Of a DNA stretch of 64,000 bases, positions 43,137 to 51,596 are shown in pieces. The translations under genes were made by a program, and so were the position numbers. Below the pieces are notes generated by a model. It saw nothing but the letters and a program-made list of their open reading frames with translations, was not told the DNA's origin and did no database searches. Each line of letters opens with the position of its first letter. Position 1 is the stretch's first letter. The stretch lies in the NCBI RefSeq assembly GCF_029893345.1, contig NZ_JARXVE010000003.1, positions 840,570 through 904,569 of the forward strand. Reading direction: 5' to 3'. Source of the stretch: Mycolicibacterium frederiksbergense. GTDB lineage: Bacteria > Actinomycetota > Actinomycetes > Mycobacteriales > Mycobacteriaceae.

Positions 43137-44696
43137 ATGAATGGTGCACAGGCGCTCGTGCGAGCAGCCCGGTCGACAGGAATCGATACGGTCTTCGCGA
43201 ACCCAGGCACGACCGAAATGGATGTCGTCGCCGCACTTGAGACCGACAACCCGAGGTCATTTCTGTGCCTGTTCGAAGGGGTCGCTACGGGAGCCGCAGA
43301 CGGCTATGCGCGTCTGACCGGTCGACCCGCGATGACCCTGCTACACCTCGGTCCGGGCTTCGCTAACGGGATCGCCAATCTCCACAATGCTCGACGGGCT
43401 GGATCACCGATCGTGAACGTGGTCGGCGACCATGCGACCTGGCACCTCGCGGCCGACGCGCCCCTCACCAGCGACATCGAATCGCTCGCAGCACCGGTGT
43501 CAACCGCACTCCTGCGCTGCAATTCGGCCGCTGACGTAGCCTCCACTGTTCGGTCGGCTGTCGAGGTGTCGATGTCTTCACCACGCGGACCCGTGACACT
43601 GATCGTGGCCCAGGACGCGATGTGGGACACCGTGTCCGACACTCAGAACGGTGGCTTGTTGCCGCCGGTGACACCGATCCCTGATCTGACGATCTCCGAT
43701 TTGAACCAGGTCGAAGCTGCCGCGCGAGCCCTGCGAGCCGCCCGCGGCCGCGGGGCGATTCTCGTCGGCGGCGTGATCACCACCGAGGCCGTGCGGGCAG
43801 CGGCGGCCATCGGCGCGGCCACCGGCTGCGCAGTCTGGGCTGACACCTTCCCTGCCCGCCTCGATGGTGGCGGAGGCCTGCCGTCACTTCCAGTGCTGCC
43901 TTACCTTCCCGATCTCGCCGAGAAGGCGCTCGCCGAAGTGGACACCCTCGTCACGATCGGGACACGCGCCCCGGTCGCGTTCTTCGGATATCGCGAACGC
44001 CGGCACAGTGCACTGCTGCGCAGCGGCGTGACCATCCTCCAGATCGGTCAAGTGGGCGGCAATACCGAGACGGGCGCAGTTGCCCTCGCCTCCGAGCTCG
44101 GGCAACCTTCCCTTCCACCAAACCCGAACCCCGGCTCCCGCAACCTGCCGAGCGGCGAGGTCACTGCGGCCGCCATCGCGCACATCGTCGCTGCGTCCCT
44201 GCCTGCCGGCTCGGTCGTCGTCAACGAGGCCGCTACCTCGTCTCCCGCGTGGGCGGCAGCCGCCGTCAACGCGCCCGAACACAGCACCCTTTACCTCACG
44301 GGTGGCGCCATTGGCCAAGGGCTTCCCAATGCCGTCGGCGCGGCCGTCGCGCGACCGGATGCGCGTGTGGTCGCTCTGCAAGCCGACGGCTCGGCCATGT
44401 ACACAGCACAGGCTCTCTGGACGATGGCGCGCTATCAGCTGAATGTCACTGTCGTCATACACGCCAACCACGCCTACCGAATTCTTCAGTACGAGCTCGG
44501 ACGTGCGGGAGTGCAAGATCCGGGCCCGATCGCAACGTCATTGACCGACATCGGACACCCCAACATTTCGTGGACGTCGTTCGCCTCGGCGCTCGGGCTG
44601 CCGAGTTGCACCGTCACAACCGTCGAGGAAGCGTTTAAGGTCTTGCCCAACATGCTCAACCAGAGCGGCCCCAACCTGGTCGAGGTCCTCCTGTGA
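43137..44696 (+). CDS. ThDP-dependent decarboxylase/carboligase (benzoylformate-decarboxylase/acetolactate-synthase-like)
   Basis: A 519-residue ThDP enzyme. The Pyr domain has NPGTTEMD (22-29), catalytic Glu47 (LFEGVATGAADGYAR) and LLHLGPGFANGIANLHNARR, with His aligned to the benzoylformate decarboxylase loop. GDHATWH is a second His motif. The PP domain has ALQADGSAMYTAQALW...NHAYRIL for Mg-diphosphate. It decarboxylates a 2-oxo acid or ligates two carbonyls. ATG 43137 is preceded by AAGGAGG. The next gene, an amidase, overlaps by 4 bases. With two ALDHs in the island, decarboxylation of an aryl-oxo-acid to an aldehyde is plausible. Confidence 0.87.
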   Translation: MNGAQALVRAARSTGIDTVFANPGTTEMDVVAALETDNPRSFLCLFEGVATGAADGYARLTGRPAMTLLHLGPGFANGIANLHNARRAGSPIVNVVGDHATWHLAADAPLTSDIESLAAPVSTALLRCNSAADVASTVRSAVEVSMSSPRGPVTLIVAQDAMWDTVSDTQNGGLLPPVTPIPDLTISDLNQVEAAARALRAARGRGAILVGGVITTEAVRAAAAIGAATGCAVWADTFPARLDGGGGLPSLPVLPYLPDLAEKALAEVDTLVTIGTRAPVAFFGYRERRHSALLRSGVTILQIGQVGGNTETGAVALASELGQPSLPPNPNPGSRNLPSGEVTAAAIAHIVAASLPAGSVVVNEAATSSPAWAAAAVNAPEHSTLYLTGGAIGQGLPNAVGAAVARPDARVVALQADGSAMYTAQALWTMARYQLNVTVVIHANHAYRILQYELGRAGVQDPGPIATSLTDIGHPNISWTSFASALGLPSCTVTTVEEAFKVLPNMLNQSGPNLVEVLL

Positions 44697-46072
44697 TCGA
44701 GCCGCGACTGACCATTCGGGCAGCAGGCGCCGCGCTCAGTGCCCGCAGAGTGTCGCCATCGGAACTCCTCGAGCGCTACCTCGATCGCATCGAACGTTTC
44801 AATCCGACGATCAACGCTTTCACCACCGTCGCAGCCGACTCCGCCCGAGCAGACGCAGCTCGGGCGGAGTCGGAGTTGCGCGATGGATGCCTGCGCGGCC
44901 GGCTGCAGGGTATCCCGATCGCGGTCAAGGACAACATCGACACCAAGGGGATTCGCACTACAATTGGATCTTCGTTCTTCCAACATGACGTCCCCGCACG
45001 TGACGCGAGGGTCGTCGAAATGCTGCGCGCCGCAGGTGCGGTCATTGTCGGAAAGACGGCTACCCACGAATTCGCCTGCGGTGTGACGACAAACAATCCG
45101 CACTATGGGCCGACATGCAACCCCGTTGACCCGGCACGCATATCGGGAGGATCCAGCGGAGGCTCAGCTGCTGCGGTCGCGGCCGGACTCGCCGCTGCCT
45201 CGATCGGTACCGATACTGCAGGATCGATCAGAATCCCGGCTGCACTGTGTGGCTGCGTGGGATTCAAACCGACCTATGGTTCTGTCAGTACCGCGGGAGT
45301 GTTCCCGCTATCCCCCTCCCTTGACCATGTCGGGCCTCTGACCGTCGATGTCGCCGACGCGGCGATAATGCTCGACGCCATCGGCGGAACAGGTGACAAC
45401 GGGCCCTCTACCGTTGTCTCAGATCTGCGTGGACCACTACCCCGCATCCGAATCGGGATCGCACCACACCTTTTCACCACCGGATCAGACCCAGACGTCA
45501 AACGGTCATTTGACATGGCAGTCGCGACCGCGGCCAACATCGGCTTCGACATCGTCGAGCTTCCGCTTAGCCAGGACCTCCTTCAGCGTGCGTTCACCGC
45601 AGTGTTCGACACACTCCTTGGCGATGCACAGCACATTCATCGACACCGCCTCGAACATGAACGACACCGATTCGGGGCTGATGTGCTCCAGTTTCTGGAA
45701 CGCCCCGCACCCGACGCCGACCGGATCAGCCACGCACGGAGAAACATCCGCGCTGTTTCCACCGAACTGCGAACAGCCCTCACCGACGTGAACGTATTGC
45801 TCACCCCAACTACGCCGATACCAGCACCGAAGATCAACGAGAACCGCGTCCAACTAGACGGAATGACCGTCGCCACCTCGACGGCCCTGGTGCTCTGCAC
45901 GGCGATCTTCAATGCAGGTGGGCTGCCCGCGCTTTCGCTCCCAGGGCATCCGACCCCTGACGGTCTGCCAACCGGTATCCAGATCATCGGCGCGCCCAAT
46001 GCCGATCGCCTCGTGCTCAAGATCGGCCATCACCTGGAACGTGCTCTCCGACCAACCGTCGACGAACCGTGA
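44693..46072 (+). CDS. Amidase-signature hydrolase 1
   Basis: A 459-residue amidase. The catalytic triad is visible: Lys79 (IPIAVKDN), cis-Ser154/155 (SGGSSGGSAAAV) and nucleophile Ser178 (TDTAGSIRIP). It hydrolyses an amide to acid plus amine or ammonia in the cytosol. The GTG start overlaps the ThDP gene stop (GTGA). The bulk of the C-terminal substrate region (280-400) is unlike GatA, so it is not the tRNA amidotransferase. A hairpin at 46110 ends the operon. Confidence 0.88.
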   Translation: MIEPRLTIRAAGAALSARRVSPSELLERYLDRIERFNPTINAFTTVAADSARADAARAESELRDGCLRGRLQGIPIAVKDNIDTKGIRTTIGSSFFQHDVPARDARVVEMLRAAGAVIVGKTATHEFACGVTTNNPHYGPTCNPVDPARISGGSSGGSAAAVAAGLAAASIGTDTAGSIRIPAALCGCVGFKPTYGSVSTAGVFPLSPSLDHVGPLTVDVADAAIMLDAIGGTGDNGPSTVVSDLRGPLPRIRIGIAPHLFTTGSDPDVKRSFDMAVATAANIGFDIVELPLSQDLLQRAFTAVFDTLLGDAQHIHRHRLEHERHRFGADVLQFLERPAPDADRISHARRNIRAVSTELRTALTDVNVLLTPTTPIPAPKINENRVQLDGMTVATSTALVLCTAIFNAGGLPALSLPGHPTPDGLPTGIQIIGAPNADRLVLKIGHHLERALRPTVDEP

Positions 46073-46109
46073 TCCGCCGTTAGTCATGGCACCGCACCGG
46101 CCAAACACC

Positions 46110-46164
46110 GAGCGGCTAGTTACCGCAAGCCATGGGCTAAAAGGCGTGCGATAACTAGCCGCTC
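46110..46164. terminator. Bidirectional hairpin between convergent genes
   Basis: A 17-bp stem with one mismatch (GAGCGGCTAGTTACCGC, 46110-46126, and its inverse, 46148-46164) with a 21-base loop, between the amidase and the convergent SDR gene. Confidence 0.65.
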
Positions 46165-46169
46165 AGTGG

Positions 46170-47018
46170 TTAGGGCTGGACGTAACCCACCGGATTGGCG
46201 GTGTCCACCCAAAAATCCACGCCTAGATCCGCTCCTGGCACGCAGTCATATACCGACAGGTCGGTGACGCCGCTGTCCAGCAGGACGTCCTCGCACAGCA
46301 GGCTCTGCCCGGTGTAGTCGCGGGCCGGTTTGTTGAAGATCGCGTAGGCGGCGTCGGCGTAGACGGCGGGCTTGCGGGCCCGGGCCATCGCCTCGTCGCC
46401 GCCGAGCAGGTTCTGCACCGCCGCGGTGGCCACCAGGGTGCGCGGCCACAGGGTGTTCGACGCGATGCCCGCCTCCCGCATTTCTTCGGCGATTCCCAAC
46501 GCGCACAGGGTCATCCCGAATTTGGCCATCATGTATGCCGTCGGCTTGAGCCATTGCGATTCCAGTCGGATCGGCGGTGAGAGCGTCAGGATGTGCGGGT
46601 TGTCCCGGCCTTTCATGTGCGGGATGCAGGCCTGCGACACCGCATAGGTTCCGCGGATCTGGATGCCGTTCATCAGGTCGAAGCGCTTGAGCGGTACCTC
46701 CTCGATGGAGCCGAGGTTGATCGCCGAGGCGTTGTTGACGCAGATGTCGATGCCGCCGAACTGTTCGACGGCCTTGGCCACCGCGGCCGCGACCGAGTCG
46801 CCGTCGCGAACGTCGCCGACGATCGGCAGCGCCTGCCCGCCGGCCTGTTCGATCTCCTTGGCGGCGGTGTAGATGGTGCCTTCGAGCTTGGGGTGTGGTT
46901 CGGCGGTTTTGGCGACCAGCGCGATGTTGGCGCCGTCGGCCGCGGCTCGCTTGGCGATGGCCAGTCCGATGCCGCGGCTGGCCCCGGAGATAAACATGGT
47001 CTTGCGGCTGAGCGTCAT
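46170..47018 (-). CDS. SDR family oxidoreductase (HSDL2-like)
   Basis: A 282-residue dehydrogenase. ISGASRGIG (about 9-17) binds the cofactor, NNASAIN follows the fourth strand, and the active site has Ser (LTLSPP) and YMMAK (Tyr-x3-Lys). The long insert after the second strand (TAEPHPKLEGTIYTAAKEIE) is diagnostic of the HSDL2 group. ATG 47018 is taken because GGAAAG lies 11 bases before; a GTG 12 bases earlier is on top of that site. It reduces or oxidises an alcohol/ketone, perhaps an acyl chain. It stands alone on the minus strand next to the terminator. Confidence 0.87.
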   Translation of the reverse strand: MTLSRKTMFISGASRGIGLAIAKRAAADGANIALVAKTAEPHPKLEGTIYTAAKEIEQAGGQALPIVGDVRDGDSVAAAVAKAVEQFGGIDICVNNASAINLGSIEEVPLKRFDLMNGIQIRGTYAVSQACIPHMKGRDNPHILTLSPPIRLESQWLKPTAYMMAKFGMTLCALGIAEEMREAGIASNTLWPRTLVATAAVQNLLGGDEAMARARKPAVYADAAYAIFNKPARDYTGQSLLCEDVLLDSGVTDLSVYDCVPGADLGVDFWVDTANPVGYVQP

Positions 47019-47132
47019 TGGGGAGTTCACTTTCCGTTGTGCGTAGTGAAGTTCGGATAGTCAGGGCGTTCTGATTCCGGTGTGGATTTGGGATAAGCGA
47101 CGTGATTCCTGCCGACTATGAGACGCCATCGA

Positions 47133-47843
47133 TCATGAGCAGCGTGTCAGGAGGCTGTGATCTCGGACCACTCGGGCGATCGCCTGGAACCTCCGGCGCC
47201 AGTCGGCGAGTTCGACCGAACGGTGGCGCCAGTCGGAAAGGGCGATGGCGTAATCGGGGGAAGGGGATTCGATCCAGAGGTGGCCGCGGTTCTGGTGCTC
47301 GCCGGATGTGGTCGTCATCGCGAGGAAGCGAACAGCTGCGTCCACAAACCCTGCTGTACGTACGTGCGATGCGAGTTCATCGATCAGGTCTGGCAGCCGT
47401 GTAATCGCGTCCAGCTTGGTTGGCTCGAACTGGGCCCAGTCGACCGTCAGCTGGTCCGCATCGCATCGAGGCGCCGGGTCTGTTGAGTCGTCGATCAGCA
47501 CGTTGCTCTCAACGACCTCCACCTTCTGGTCGCGCTCGAGGGTGCAGACCGTCTCCATCCAAGGCTTCGAGCGTTGTGCCGCGAGCTCGACAGCTGCCCA
47601 CTCGGTGATATCGGCGTAGCGTTCCAACCACAGCAGGTGGTGGAACGATCCGATTCCGGCGAGCGGAATCATCGCGATGAGTGGCTCTTTTGGGGCCCCG
47701 AGCGATGCGAGGATCTGCGTTGCCTTACTGACCGCGGCCTTCCCGTAGGCAGGCCTGTCGATGTCGGCGGTCGTCTCCAACCACAGGTAGTGAAATACAT
47801 GTCCGAAGGAACGGGCAGGCGCTAGCTTGTCTGTGCTCGTCAT
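47133..47843 (-). CDS. Hypothetical protein, possible dimeric alpha/beta-barrel type
   Basis: A 236-residue protein, no signal or membrane segment. The first half has two similar segments, FHYLWLETTADIDRPAYGKA and FHHLLWLERYADITEWAAVE, each ending in a helix. This internal repeat is what one expects of a tandem ferredoxin-like (EthD/NIPSNAP-type) fold, but no family is certain. The second half resembles another such unit (HLWIESPSPDYAIALSDWRH). Its start overlaps the stop of the SnoaL-like gene (ATGA), so it is part of the 50613-47133 operon. Confidence 0.6.
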   Translation of the reverse strand: MTSTDKLAPARSFGHVFHYLWLETTADIDRPAYGKAAVSKATQILASLGAPKEPLIAMIPLAGIGSFHHLLWLERYADITEWAAVELAAQRSKPWMETVCTLERDQKVEVVESNVLIDDSTDPAPRCDADQLTVDWAQFEPTKLDAITRLPDLIDELASHVRTAGFVDAAVRFLAMTTTSGEHQNRGHLWIESPSPDYAIALSDWRHRSVELADWRRRFQAIARVVRDHSLLTRCS

Positions 47844-48220
47844 TTGCCGAGACCTGAGGACTGAATCGCCGGGACAACGCACTTCCCGTAGGTGCCCTTG
47901 AATCTCACCTTTCCGCGGTGCCAGTGGAGAACGTCGATGCCTTCCCACCAGACCGGCTTGTCCTGGTACGTCTGGTGCAGCCGCCAGGTAGCGGCAACCC
48001 AGCCGGCCGCTGTGTCGGCGAACTGATCAATGGTTTCGAACTTGACAGTGCCCACTATCTCGGCGAGCACACGGCGGATCTGGTCTCGTCCATCGTGGAT
48101 GGCGCCGTCGAGGGCGACGAACGTGGCGTCATCGGAGAAGAACGACATGACCTCATCAAGATTCCCGCCGTTGAAGGCCATTATGAACTGTTCGGACAGT
48201 GCTGCGTTTGCCTTTGACAT
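47840..48220 (-). CDS. SnoaL/NTF2-like domain protein
   Basis: A 126-residue cone-shaped NTF2-fold protein (SEQFIMAFNGGNLDEVMSFF, TFVALDGAIHDGRDQIRRVL). The acidic positions and the WWEGIDVLHW strand resemble limonene-epoxide hydrolase and ketosteroid-isomerase-like enzymes: hydrolysis of an epoxide or isomerisation are possible, as is simple binding. It lies between the PhyH and the hypothetical gene with 2-base and -4-base spacing, so all three are co-translated. Confidence 0.82.
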   Translation of the reverse strand: MSKANAALSEQFIMAFNGGNLDEVMSFFSDDATFVALDGAIHDGRDQIRRVLAEIVGTVKFETIDQFADTAAGWVAATWRLHQTYQDKPVWWEGIDVLHWHRGKVRFKGTYGKCVVPAIQSSGLGK

Positions 48221-48222
48221 GG

Positions 48223-49149
48223 TTACGCTGGATCTCCTTGTTGCGCACTTGAGGAAGAATCGACGCGAGTAGCGCCAAGGTGGCCGCTGGTGGTCTTGGG
48301 TTGTTGTGACTCAATGGGGTTCACGTTGCGCAGCCACAGTCCGCCGCCCAGATGTGGGCGTGGGTCATACGAGCGGTGCCCCAAAAGACGCTGAATCCTC
48401 GGCGATCGACCAGCCAGTTCCGCACCCGTGTAATCGAGCGGACTGCATTCCTCTGGGGTGAGCCAACCCACGACAAAGCTGAGGTGCGCTGCGAGACGCC
48501 AGTTCGACGAGGTTCTGTTGGCTCCGCCACCATGCACTACCTTGCCGGTGTAGACCAACGCGTCTCCGGGTTCCATCTCCGCCGGATAAGCGTTGGATTG
48601 ATCACCTCGGTCCCAATACTCGCTCCATTTGTGGCTGCCCGGAATGACCCTTGTCGCACCAAGTTCCTCGGTAACGGTGTCGAGCGCAATCATGGCGCTG
48701 AACGTGACTTCGGGCGATGACGGCCACACGGTGGCCGCTACCACGGGCCAATTGTCGCAGTCTCGGTGCAGCGTCTGCGCCTTATTCCCAGGCCCGATGA
48801 GCATGGCTTGGCCGGTATTCACCCAGTACGAACCGCAATACGGCAGCAGGACGGCGTCGGCTATAGACGCGAAGACGTCATTGTCGAGCAGATCGAAGTA
48901 TGACTCGCTGATCTTGCCGAGGCTGGCGAATCGGATGGTCTGCGCACCGACGAAGTCTTTCGCATCATCGCCGAGACCCTGGGTCGCGGCGCCGGGTTGA
49001 TGTGATGACGCGGCTTGGAGAACAGCGGTTCGTAACGCCGCGATCGTTTCGACGGGGAATAGGCCTTCAACAATCAGGCCGCCGTCGCGGTCAACGACGC
49101 CAAGGATGTCGTCGAGTGGCGCCGTTGCGAGCATGCGGACCAAGCTCAT
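48223..49149 (-). CDS. Phytanoyl-CoA dioxygenase (PhyH) family oxygenase
   Basis: A 308-residue Fe(II)/2-oxoglutarate-type dioxygenase. The facial triad is visible: His128 and Asp130 (LHRDCDNWP) and His206 (VVHGGGANRT), with Arg ~217 to hold 2-oxoglutarate. The family hydroxylates phytanoyl-CoA, ectoine and many secondary metabolites. The C-terminal 60 residues are extra and polar (SYDPRPHLGGGLWLRN). It follows the second amidase gene by 33 bases. With the Rieske gene it gives the island two distinct oxygenases, which argues for a substrate that needs more than one hydroxylation. Confidence 0.87.
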   Translation of the reverse strand: MSLVRMLATAPLDDILGVVDRDGGLIVEGLFPVETIAALRTAVLQAASSHQPGAATQGLGDDAKDFVGAQTIRFASLGKISESYFDLLDNDVFASIADAVLLPYCGSYWVNTGQAMLIGPGNKAQTLHRDCDNWPVVAATVWPSSPEVTFSAMIALDTVTEELGATRVIPGSHKWSEYWDRGDQSNAYPAEMEPGDALVYTGKVVHGGGANRTSSNWRLAAHLSFVVGWLTPEECSPLDYTGAELAGRSPRIQRLLGHRSYDPRPHLGGGLWLRNVNPIESQQPKTTSGHLGATRVDSSSSAQQGDPA

Positions 49150-49182
49150 AATTGAGCCTCTCTTTGAGCGGATGTTGTTCGG

Positions 49183-50613
49183 TCAATCTGCAAAGATCGG
49201 AGGGCGTCGCTCGCGCCAGGGAGCTGAGCGCTCAAGTTGGGCGGCCAGTTGGAGCAGCGTTGCCTCCGCGCCATACCGGGCTGCGAATTGGACGCCGATC
49301 GGCAGACCGGCGGCGCTCATCGACAGCGGCAATGAAATCGCGGGCTGCCCAGTGAAATTGAACTGCGCCGTGAAGGCGAACGTGTCGAGGAAGCGTCCCA
49401 CGCGATCGGCGGGTTCCCGCGTCAGGTCGCCAAGCTTGGGTGGTGTTCGGGCCAGAGTCGGAGTGAGCAGCAGGTCGTACCCACCGTCGGCGTGCCACCA
49501 CGGTGCCATCGACCGGGCGAATTGGTTGATGTAGCCGACGATGGCCGTGTGCTCCTGGTAGGTCATTGCGAGAAACCGCTGATAGTCAACCCACGTGCCC
49601 GCCTCGACATCCGACTCGCGAAGTTCACGGCCGAGCACCCGTTCCAGTCGGGGGACCGAGAACCCGAGTACGGTCGCGAATATCAAGCTCCAGCACTCGA
49701 TGATCCCGTGATCGAAGTACGGGGATGGATGACTCTCGACGACTTCGTGGCCAAGGGTGTCGAGCAGGTCTGCAATCGATGAAACCGCGGTTGCGCACTC
49801 GGGGTCGAGAGGTCCAAGTTCGTTGGACAAACAGACTCCGATGCGCAGCCGTGCCGGTTCCGTGGTCAACACGTCGACAAGTGGCTCAGTCATCGGCGGC
49901 GCGCAGTATGGGTCCCCCGGCGCCCAGCCCTGCATCACGTCGACCGCCGCGGCTGTGTCGCGGACGGTGCGAGTCAGAACGCCATCGCAGGCGAGCCCTT
50001 CGACGTAATGGCCGTACCCCGGACCCGACGAGATCCGTCCGCGTGACACCTTGAGCCCGACAAGACCGTTGACGCTTGCGGGTATCCGAATCGATCCGCC
50101 CCCGTCACTGCCGTGGGCTATCGGCACCACGCCCGCGGCAACCGCCGCTGCCGACCCACCGCTGGATCCGGCTACGGTGTACTGGGGATTCCACGGATTA
50201 CACGTCGGGCCGAACGCATCGGTAGCCGAGTCACCCGGGCAGTTGCCGCTGGCAAGCTCCGGGCCGGACGTGCGACCGATCGAAATCGCCCCTCCACGAC
50301 GTAACGCCGCGATCGCGTTCGAGTCGGACGTCATCAGCGTCGGGTGATCTCGCAGCACCTTGGTCCCGAGAAACATCGGTTCTCCCTGTGCCATGCCGCC
50401 GAGATCTTTGATGGCCATGGGCACTCCGCCGAGGGGGCGCGCCGGGCCGGGCTGGAAGTCCGATGCCTCTTTGAGTGCCTTTTCGAAGCCCGTCCACACG
50501 AACGCATGAAGGCGAGGCTCGACCGCAGTTTGGCGGCGGATAGCCGCCTCGACGGCCTCGCTGGCGCTCATGGCTCCGCTGCGAATCGCATTCGCTGTAT
50601 CGATCGCATCCAT
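49183..50613 (-). CDS. Amidase-signature hydrolase 2
   Basis: A 476-residue amidase with its own triad: Lys in VPMAIKDLGG, Ser in VAGSSGGSAAAVAAG, and nucleophile Ser in GSDGGGSIRIPAS. It resembles 6-aminohexanoate-cyclic-dimer hydrolase/NylA-like and fatty-acid amidase-like enzymes in the GPTCNPWNPQYTVAGSSGG stretch. ATG 50613 is selected because GGAGAGAAG lies 8 bases upstream. First gene of the operon 50613-47133 behind operator B. Two amidases within 6 kb, each with oxygenase neighbours, suggest a substrate with an amide linkage or sequential amide bonds. Confidence 0.87.
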   Translation of the reverse strand: MDAIDTANAIRSGAMSASEAVEAAIRRQTAVEPRLHAFVWTGFEKALKEASDFQPGPARPLGGVPMAIKDLGGMAQGEPMFLGTKVLRDHPTLMTSDSNAIAALRRGGAISIGRTSGPELASGNCPGDSATDAFGPTCNPWNPQYTVAGSSGGSAAAVAAGVVPIAHGSDGGGSIRIPASVNGLVGLKVSRGRISSGPGYGHYVEGLACDGVLTRTVRDTAAAVDVMQGWAPGDPYCAPPMTEPLVDVLTTEPARLRIGVCLSNELGPLDPECATAVSSIADLLDTLGHEVVESHPSPYFDHGIIECWSLIFATVLGFSVPRLERVLGRELRESDVEAGTWVDYQRFLAMTYQEHTAIVGYINQFARSMAPWWHADGGYDLLLTPTLARTPPKLGDLTREPADRVGRFLDTFAFTAQFNFTGQPAISLPLSMSAAGLPIGVQFAARYGAEATLLQLAAQLERSAPWRERRPPIFAD

Positions 50614-50925
50614 CTTTGCTGCTTCTCTCCACTCCATGGCCGGATCTGCGGCAGGTGTCAGTGGTGAACCGAAATGGAGACATAGACCGCAGCCAACCAT
50701 CTCCCTGGAGCGCTACCGGCACCTCCACAATTTAGTGCGTGCATTAGTTTATAGCATACTATAATATGAAGGTGCGAGGCTCGGTCCTTGCCTGCGACAG
50801 CCTCGGCGCCCCTACTGAACTACGGTCACGTCGTGGCAGACACATGCAAGTCGCACCATCGGCTCGTCGGCCCCGCCGTCGTGACCGCTATCAATCCATA
50901 GGCCGCTGAAAGGATTCACTTCGTC
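50614..50925. promoter_or_regulatory. Divergent promoter region with operator B (50749-50764)
   Basis: Contains TTATAGCATACTATAA at 50749-50764, 6-bp perfect arms around CATA, in an AT-rich island (50740-50770). Amidase 2 lies to the left and the SRPBCC gene to the right. Best copy of the motif also found at 43082 and 56952. Confidence 0.7.
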
Positions 50926-51375
50926 ATGCCACGTATCGACATCACACGCGAAATTCCGGCATCACCGGAGAATGTATGGGCAGTCGCAGCTGACTTACGT
51001 CAACTGCACAAGTGGTACAGCCTGTTTTCTGAATGGAAAGGCAAAGTCCCCGAGACGATTACAACGGGGACGCAGATCGCCGCCGTCGTGACGCTGATGG
51101 GCATGTCCGACACAGTCACCCTTACAGTCGACGACTATGAAGCACCCAAGCTCATCAAGTTGTCGGGGACCGGCATGGCGGGATCCGGTACCTCCACGTC
51201 GTTTTCGATCCGGCCTAACGGCACGCGGACGACATTCAGCGCCACTCTCGAGTTCACCGGCTCCGTGATGGAAGGTGCGATGGGCCGCATGGTAGAACGT
51301 GCCGCCAGCAAAGCGCTGAACACCTCAGTGAATAACCTGACCAAGCTCATCACCGCCGGCACACAAGCCGGGTAG
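50926..51375 (+). CDS. SRPBCC (polyketide cyclase/CoxG-like) protein
   Basis: A 149-residue helix-grip protein (ITREIPASPENVWAVAADLR, then LHKWYSLFSEWKG; last helix AASKALNTSVNNLTKLIT). SRPBCC proteins bind hydrophobic ligands or act as aromatases/cyclases; the CoxG branch anchors a molybdenum enzyme, absent here. The ATG follows CTGAAAGGA. A single-gene transcript ended by the hairpin at 51402, divergent from amidase 2 and so likely under the same operator B. Confidence 0.85.
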   Translation: MPRIDITREIPASPENVWAVAADLRQLHKWYSLFSEWKGKVPETITTGTQIAAVVTLMGMSDTVTLTVDDYEAPKLIKLSGTGMAGSGTSTSFSIRPNGTRTTFSATLEFTGSVMEGAMGRMVERAASKALNTSVNNLTKLITAGTQAG

Positions 51376-51401
51376 GCGCCGACAACCCGGCAACCGCGCA
51401 G

Positions 51402-51440
51402 TACATGCCGCGGGAGGCGTTGCGCCGCCCGCGGCATGTA
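51402..51440 (+). terminator. Hairpin terminator after the SRPBCC gene
   Basis: A perfect 13-bp stem TACATGCCGCGGG / CCCGCGGCATGTA with a 13-base loop; a T-rich CCTTTTCG lies 12 bases later. The remaining 51441-51596 shows nothing else. Confidence 0.7.
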
Positions 51441-51596
51441 TACGCCCACAGGCCTTTTCGTGCTAGCATCTGGACAAAACAGTCGAAGTCTCACCCGGTT
51501 GACACGGATGCATATCCCGCACTGGAGATACCAAAAGACACTCAGCGCGGAACTTCTATCCGTTTCGCAGCCCGCGCATTCGACTCGGCCCGCGCA

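Noticed and set aside
44800..44900. Inverted CGCCCGAGC/GCTCGGGCG repeat inside amidase 1
   Set aside because: It is within a conserved coding stretch of Arg/Ala/Glu codons and is best explained by codon use.
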